A stretch of DNA of 9,106 nucleotides from an uncultured Gammaproteobacteria bacterium (lineage in GTDB: Bacteria > Pseudomonadota > Gammaproteobacteria > SZUA-140), in the NCBI GenBank assembly GCA_945788675.1, contig CALZMY010000022.1, positions 1-9,106 on the forward strand. Direction: 5' to 3'. The notes under the pieces are model-generated. The model saw only the letters and a list, made by a program, of their open reading frames with translations, was not told the DNA's origin and searched no databases. How positions within the stretch are numbered: the first letter of the stretch is position 1; the number at the start of each line of letters is the position of its first letter. A program made the translations under genes and the position numbers. Shown here in pieces: positions 5,593-9,106 of the stretch.

Positions 5593-6969
5593 ATGCTGAG
5601 AAAGTTTTTGGTGACACTGGTCGCCAGCCTCTTTTCACTCACCTCATGGGCAAGTGAAAATCCAGCCGTACATGAATATATGCTGGACAACGGTCTCAAA
5701 GTAATTGTCAAAGAGGATCACCGCGCCCCCGTCGTCATCTCGCAGGTGTGGTACAAGGTCGGCAGCAGCTATGAACACAACGGCATCACCGGCGTCTCCC
5801 ACGTGCTGGAGCATATGATGTTCAAGGGCACCGAAAAACATGCGCCGGGTGAGTTTTCGCGCATCATTAGCGAAAATGGCGGCAGTGAAAATGCCTTCAC
5901 CGGGCGTGACTACACCGCCTATTTTCAACAACTGGAAAAGAGCCGACTTGAAGTGAGCTTTGAGATGGAATCGGACCGCATGCGCAACCTGAAACTGCTC
6001 GATGAGGAATTTGCCAAAGAGGTGCGGGTAGTGATGGAGGAGCGCCGTCTGCGCACCGAAGATAACCCACGATCTCTCACCTACGAACAGTTCGCCTCGA
6101 CTGCTTTCGTGAATAACCCCTATAGCAATCCGGTGATCGGCTGGATGAACGATCTGGAAAACATGAATAATGACGATCTCAGAAAATGGTATGAGATGTG
6201 GTACGCCCCCAACAACGCCACGCTTGTCGTAGTCGGCGATGTTGATGCAGACGAAGTCCATCAACTGGCAAAGAAGTATTATGGTGTACATAAACGCGGC
6301 GAAGTAGCCACCATCAAACCGCGTGTAGAGGCCGCGCAGAAGGGTGAAAAGCGTGTGCTGGTTAAGGCTCCCGCTGAACTTCCCTATATGATGATGGGTT
6401 ACAAGGTACCGACTCTGACCCCAGAAGATAGCTGGGAACCCTATGCACTGGAGGTACTGGCTACGGTACTCGACGGTGGCAAGAGCGCCCGCTTTGAGAA
6501 ACTGCTAGTACGAGAAAAGCAGATCGCCTCCAGCATCGGTACCAGTTACGGCATGGCGGGACTGCACGATGATCTGCTGAGTTTTAGTGGTACCCCGGCT
6601 CAGGGCCACACCGTTGAGGACCTGGAAGCTGCGATTCGCGAACAGGTACAGCGCCTGCACCACGAACAGGTGAATGAAGCTGAACTGGCACGCATCAAGG
6701 CACAGGTTGTCGCCACCGACGTCTATCAACGTGACTCAGTCTACTATCAGGCGATGCAGATCGGCACCCTGGAGACCGTCGGCCTGTCGTGGAAGCTGCT
6801 CGATCAATATGTCGAACGCATCCGCGCCATTACGCCGGAGCAAATCCAGCAAGTCGCTAAAAAATATCTGATCGATGACAACCTCACCGTTGCCACGCTG
6901 CTACCGCAACCGATCGATAACGACACGGCGAGACGCCGCATGAGCGGAGGTGGTGGTCATGGACACTAA
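5593..6969 (+). CDS. Periplasmic M16B zinc metallopeptidase, catalytic member of a pair
   Basis: A pitrilysin/processing-peptidase family (M16B) protein of 458 aa. Residues 1-20 form a signal peptide (basic start, hydrophobic core, cleavage likely after SWA), so it acts in the periplasm. The inverted zinc motif H70-V-L-E73-H74 is intact, and the distal zinc ligand is Glu149 or Glu150 in the VVMEERR segment, at the usual distance. The second, non-catalytic M16 domain follows at about 240-440. It lacks the Arg/Tyr pair that binds substrate in active M16B partners: the position of EKRGLAYS in the neighbour reads EKQIASSI here (Q310, S314). The protein ends in a Gly/His-rich tail, GGGGHGH. The start at 5593 is chosen because GAGGAA lies 6 nt upstream and the signal peptide begins there; the in-frame TTG at 5491 has neither. 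The next gene is its likely partner. The substrate is unknown. Confidence 0.93.
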   Translation: MLRKFLVTLVASLFSLTSWASENPAVHEYMLDNGLKVIVKEDHRAPVVISQVWYKVGSSYEHNGITGVSHVLEHMMFKGTEKHAPGEFSRIISENGGSENAFTGRDYTAYFQQLEKSRLEVSFEMESDRMRNLKLLDEEFAKEVRVVMEERRLRTEDNPRSLTYEQFASTAFVNNPYSNPVIGWMNDLENMNNDDLRKWYEMWYAPNNATLVVVGDVDADEVHQLAKKYYGVHKRGEVATIKPRVEAAQKGEKRVLVKAPAELPYMMMGYKVPTLTPEDSWEPYALEVLATVLDGGKSARFEKLLVREKQIASSIGTSYGMAGLHDDLLSFSGTPAQGHTVEDLEAAIREQVQRLHHEQVNEAELARIKAQVVATDVYQRDSVYYQAMQIGTLETVGLSWKLLDQYVERIRAITPEQIQQVAKKYLIDDNLTVATLLPQPIDNDTARRRMSGGGGHGH

Positions 6970-7039
6970 ATCAGAGAAAAGGGAAAAAGATAATGGGCAA
7001 AGGGCAATAAGCACACAACCCAGGAAGCAAAGAGACTCT

Positions 7040-8395
7040 ATGCGCAAATACAAATATTCAATACTCGGACTGCTCCCTTTTATCTTTGCCCTTGTCCCAT
7101 TCCCCTCAATCGCTGCCCCAGCGATTGAGCACTGGACGACCGATAACGGCGCACGAGTCTACTTTGTTCCCGCACCCGGCCTGCCGATGGTTAATATCCA
7201 GATCACCTTCGATGCCGGTAGTGCACGCGATGGTGATAAAAAAGGCGTTGCCCATCTGACAAACTCGCTACTGGATGAAGGCGCAGGGGAACTCAACGCC
7301 GATCAAATTGCCGAGCATTTTGAGAACCTTGGCGCAGAGATTGGAAATGGCTCCTACCGCGACATGTCGATCATGACGCTGCGCAGTCTGACGGACCCAC
7401 AACTACTGACACCCGCACTTAAGGTCTTTGCTCTGATGGTTGGCGAACCCAGCTTTCCAGTGGAGAGCTTTGAACGCAACAAAAAACAGACGTTGATTGC
7501 GATCCAGTCACAGCTGCAGTCACCACAGTCAATCAGCGATAAGGCCTTTTTTAAGGCGCTTTATGGCGATCACCCCTACGGCGCGCCATCGCTCGGTTTT
7601 ACAGAGAGTGTCACGGCGCTGACGCGCGATGATATGCTCACACACTATCAACAATACTATGTTGCTAAAAATGCCGTGGTCGCGATGGTGGGCGATCTTG
7701 ACCGCGCGGCTGCCGAGGCGATTGCCACTCAACTCACCAAAGGGCTGGAAGCCGGTAGTGCAGCATCCAAAATCGCGCCACCCGCAGCCATCGAAAAGGG
7801 CACCGTGATCAACCTCGAACACCCATCGAGCCAGACCCACATCATGATCGGCCAACCTGGAATAACGCGTGACGATCCCGACCTGTTTCCACTCTATGTT
7901 GGCAACCACATCCTTGGCGGTAGCGGACTGACGTCACGCATCAGCGATGAGATCCGCGAGAAACGCGGCCTTGCCTACAGCGCCTACAGTTTCTTCTCGC
8001 CGATGCGAGCAGCAGGGCCCTATATGATGGGGTTACAAACACGCAACGACCAGGCTGACAAGGCGATCGAAGTGGTATTTGCCACGCTACAGGAATTCAT
8101 CAACCAGGGGGTCACCGCTGAAGAACTGGAAGCCGCCAAACGCAACATCACCGGCGGTTTTCCGCTACGCATCGCGAGCAACAGCAAGATCCTCGGCTTC
8201 CTCGGCAATATCGGTTTCTACAACCTGCCGCTCGACTACCTAGACACCTATAACGACCGTATCGATGCGGTCACCATCGAACAGATCAAAGACGCCTTCA
8301 AGCGTCGCGTGCAACCCGACAAGATGGTCACTGTTACGGTTGGCGCGCCGCCGCCGGAAACAGCTGAAGGAAAGGCCTCTACTGGTTTTGAATAA
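7040..8395 (+). CDS. Periplasmic M16B peptidase-like protein lacking the zinc motif, partner subunit
   Basis: A second M16B family protein, 451 aa, with a signal peptide at about 1-26 (hydrophobic core ILGLLPFIFALVP, cleavage near SIAA). The catalytic motif is degenerate: the HxxEH position reads HLTNS at 72-76, so only the first His remains and zinc catalysis is not expected. It keeps the RGLAYS motif (R309, Y313) with the Arg and Tyr used for substrate binding. It thus complements the preceding gene, as in known heterodimeric M16B enzymes and mitochondrial processing peptidase. The start is uncertain. ATG 7040 puts the signal peptide at the N-terminus but has only a weak ribosome site (AGAG). 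ATG 6959 has GGAGG 8 nt upstream and overlaps the first gene's end, but would add 27 hydrophilic residues before the signal peptide. The gap to rsmD is 6 bp. Confidence 0.92.
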   Translation: MRKYKYSILGLLPFIFALVPFPSIAAPAIEHWTTDNGARVYFVPAPGLPMVNIQITFDAGSARDGDKKGVAHLTNSLLDEGAGELNADQIAEHFENLGAEIGNGSYRDMSIMTLRSLTDPQLLTPALKVFALMVGEPSFPVESFERNKKQTLIAIQSQLQSPQSISDKAFFKALYGDHPYGAPSLGFTESVTALTRDDMLTHYQQYYVAKNAVVAMVGDLDRAAAEAIATQLTKGLEAGSAASKIAPPAAIEKGTVINLEHPSSQTHIMIGQPGITRDDPDLFPLYVGNHILGGSGLTSRISDEIREKRGLAYSAYSFFSPMRAAGPYMMGLQTRNDQADKAIEVVFATLQEFINQGVTAEELEAAKRNITGGFPLRIASNSKILGFLGNIGFYNLPLDYLDTYNDRIDAVTIEQIKDAFKRRVQPDKMVTVTVGAPPPETAEGKASTGFE

Positions 8396-8401
8396 AAGCT
8401 A

Positions 8402-8974
8402 ATGGTGGGAAAAGCACACAAAGCGGGACAGCTCCGCATCATCGGTGGTACGTGGCGAGGCCGCAAGATCGACTTCGCCACTGAACCCGGTGTGCGCCCC
8501 ACCCCTGACCGAATTCGCGAAACGTTATTCAACTGGCTACAAACCAGCATTGGTGGCGCTCGCTGCCTCGACCTCTTCAGTGGTAGCGGCGCGCTCGGTT
8601 TTGAAGCGCTCTCTCGCGGCGCTGCCGAGGTAATAATGATCGACCAGAGCAGCGCGGTCACACAACAGTTACGCGCCAATGCCAAGCTGCTCAATGCAGA
8701 CCACGCACAGATCGTGCAAAGCAATGCAGACAGCTACCTACAACGACCACCACAGCCATTCGACATCGTCTTCCTCGATCCACCTTTCGAAACACAGACC
8801 ATCGAAGATTATTGCGCACAACTGGAGTCCGGGCAGTGGCTTGCACCACGCGCACTCATCTACATGGAGCGCGCCAAAGGAGCGCCGCCACCGCAACTGC
8901 CAAGGAACTGGCAGCTACATCGTGAAAAACAGACTGGCAAGGTGACCTATGCCCTCGCCATCCGAGATAACTGA
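8402..8974 (+). CDS. rsmD: RsmD, 16S rRNA (guanine(966)-N(2))-methyltransferase
   Basis: RsmD methylates N2 of G966 in 16S rRNA during 30S assembly, using S-adenosylmethionine. The product is 190 aa (E. coli 198). It opens with the family-typical LRIIGGTWRGRKI (11-23) and RPTPDRIRETLFNWL (32-46) blocks. SAM-binding motif I is DLFSGSGALGFEALSRGA (57-74), an acidic residue for the ribose follows at D81, and the catalytic motif IV is DPPF (126-129). The ATG at 8402 is only 6 bp after the M16 partner gene and lacks a strong ribosome site, so translation is probably coupled. coaD follows 85 bp downstream, behind its own promoter-like sequence. The rsmD-ftsY proximity is conserved in gammaproteobacteria. 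Confidence 0.96.
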   Translation: MVGKAHKAGQLRIIGGTWRGRKIDFATEPGVRPTPDRIRETLFNWLQTSIGGARCLDLFSGSGALGFEALSRGAAEVIMIDQSSAVTQQLRANAKLLNADHAQIVQSNADSYLQRPPQPFDIVFLDPPFETQTIEDYCAQLESGQWLAPRALIYMERAKGAPPPQLPRNWQLHREKQTGKVTYALAIRDN

Positions 8975-8982
8975 CGCAACCG

Positions 8983-9026
8983 TTGGGCTTAATGCCACAG
9001 ACTGCTAAAATATCACCTGCTAAAAT
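8983..9026 (+). promoter_or_regulatory. Candidate coaD promoter with two tandem extended -10 elements
   Basis: TGCTAAAAT occurs twice (9003-9011 and 9018-9026). Each is an extended -10 (TG, one base, then TAAAAT, a 5 of 6 match). The first has TTGGGC (8983-8988) exactly 17 bp upstream as a partial -35. Starts would fall near 9018 and 9033. This would let coaD be expressed separately from rsmD. Confidence 0.5.
9002..9026 (+). repeat. 10-bp tandem direct repeat upstream of coaD
   Basis: CTGCTAAAAT is present twice without mismatch (9002-9011 and 9017-9026), separated by 5 bp, giving a 15-bp period. It contains the two -10 elements described for the coaD promoter. Confidence 0.85.
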
Positions 9027-9041
9027 CGTCAGGGCGACGAT
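9025..9041 (+). promoter_or_regulatory. Inverted repeat just before coaD
   Basis: ATCGTC and GACGAT form a perfect 6-bp inverted repeat with a 5-nt spacer, overlapping the predicted downstream transcription start. It could be an operator or a small leader hairpin; chance is also possible at this size. Confidence 0.35.
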
Positions 9042-9059
9042 CATCATGGAAAACTAAAC

Positions 9060-9106
9060 ATGGGTACGACAGCGATCTATCCGGGCACATTTGACCCACT
9101 GACCAA
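9060..9106 (+). CDS. coaD: CoaD, phosphopantetheine adenylyltransferase (partial, N-terminus)
   Basis: CoaD transfers adenylyl from ATP to 4'-phosphopantetheine, the penultimate step of coenzyme A synthesis. Only 15 codons are in the window (MGTTAIYPGTFDPLT). AIYPGTFDP is the family's N-terminal nucleotide-binding signature (E. coli has AIYPGTFDPIT). The ATG at 9060 has GGAA 8 nt upstream. The gene runs off the right edge. Identification is confident despite the short stretch, and rsmD followed by coaD is a common gene order. Confidence 0.9.
   Translation, partial: MGTTAIYPGTFDPLT

Noticed and set aside
8248..8724. Minus-strand open frame of 158 codons across the M16 and rsmD genes
   Set aside because: It spans the junction of two confidently identified plus-strand genes and has the composition of an antisense shadow.
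9046..9057. Three-codon open frame ATG GAA AAC TAA before coaD
   Set aside because: Too short to interpret; its GGAA more simply serves as the coaD ribosome binding site.

Overview
This window is a housekeeping and stress-response segment of a gammaproteobacterial chromosome. The proteins match Gammaproteobacteria closely: RpoH with its conserved RpoH box, HslVU, FtsYEX, RsmD and CoaD. The order ftsY-ftsE-ftsX-rpoH with rsmD nearby is shared with Escherichia coli. The pair of M16 peptidase genes between ftsY and rsmD resembles the Pseudomonas arrangement. hslVU next to rpoH fits neither model genus, so a less-studied lineage, perhaps Chromatiales-like, is possible; I cannot place it further. 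There are no mobile-element genes, CRISPR arrays, tRNAs or rRNAs.

Layout. The left part is on the minus strand. Read in transcription order it is ftsY (SRP receptor), ftsE and ftsX (divisome ABC module, joined by a TAATG overlap), rpoH (heat-shock sigma factor) with its own promoter and terminator, then, after an intergenic region of about 300 bp, hslV and a truncated hslU (ATP-dependent protease; hslU runs off the left edge). The right part is on the plus strand: two periplasmic M16 peptidase-family proteins, rsmD (16S rRNA methyltransferase) and the first 15 codons of coaD. ftsY and the first M16 gene diverge from a 137-bp intergenic region.

The main discovery is upstream of rpoH. A perfect CIRCE operator, TTAGCACTC-N9-GAGTGCTAA at 2601..2627, lies over the -10 element and predicted start site of a very good sigma-E promoter (GGGAACTT-N16-TCTGA, 2616..2644). 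The sequence therefore predicts that the HrcA repressor controls synthesis of the heat-shock sigma factor directly, with envelope stress (sigma E) as activating input. That would join three stress circuits (HrcA, RpoE, RpoH) at one promoter. A hairpin and a third degenerate CIRCE half-site sit between the operator and the rpoH ribosome binding site.

Other points of interest are: a TTG start and a 5'-leader stem-loop for hslV; a degenerate palindromic repeat between rpoH and hslV; an M16 pair in which one protein keeps the zinc site and the other keeps the Arg/Tyr motif, implying an obligate heterodimer; and two identical extended -10 elements upstream of coaD.
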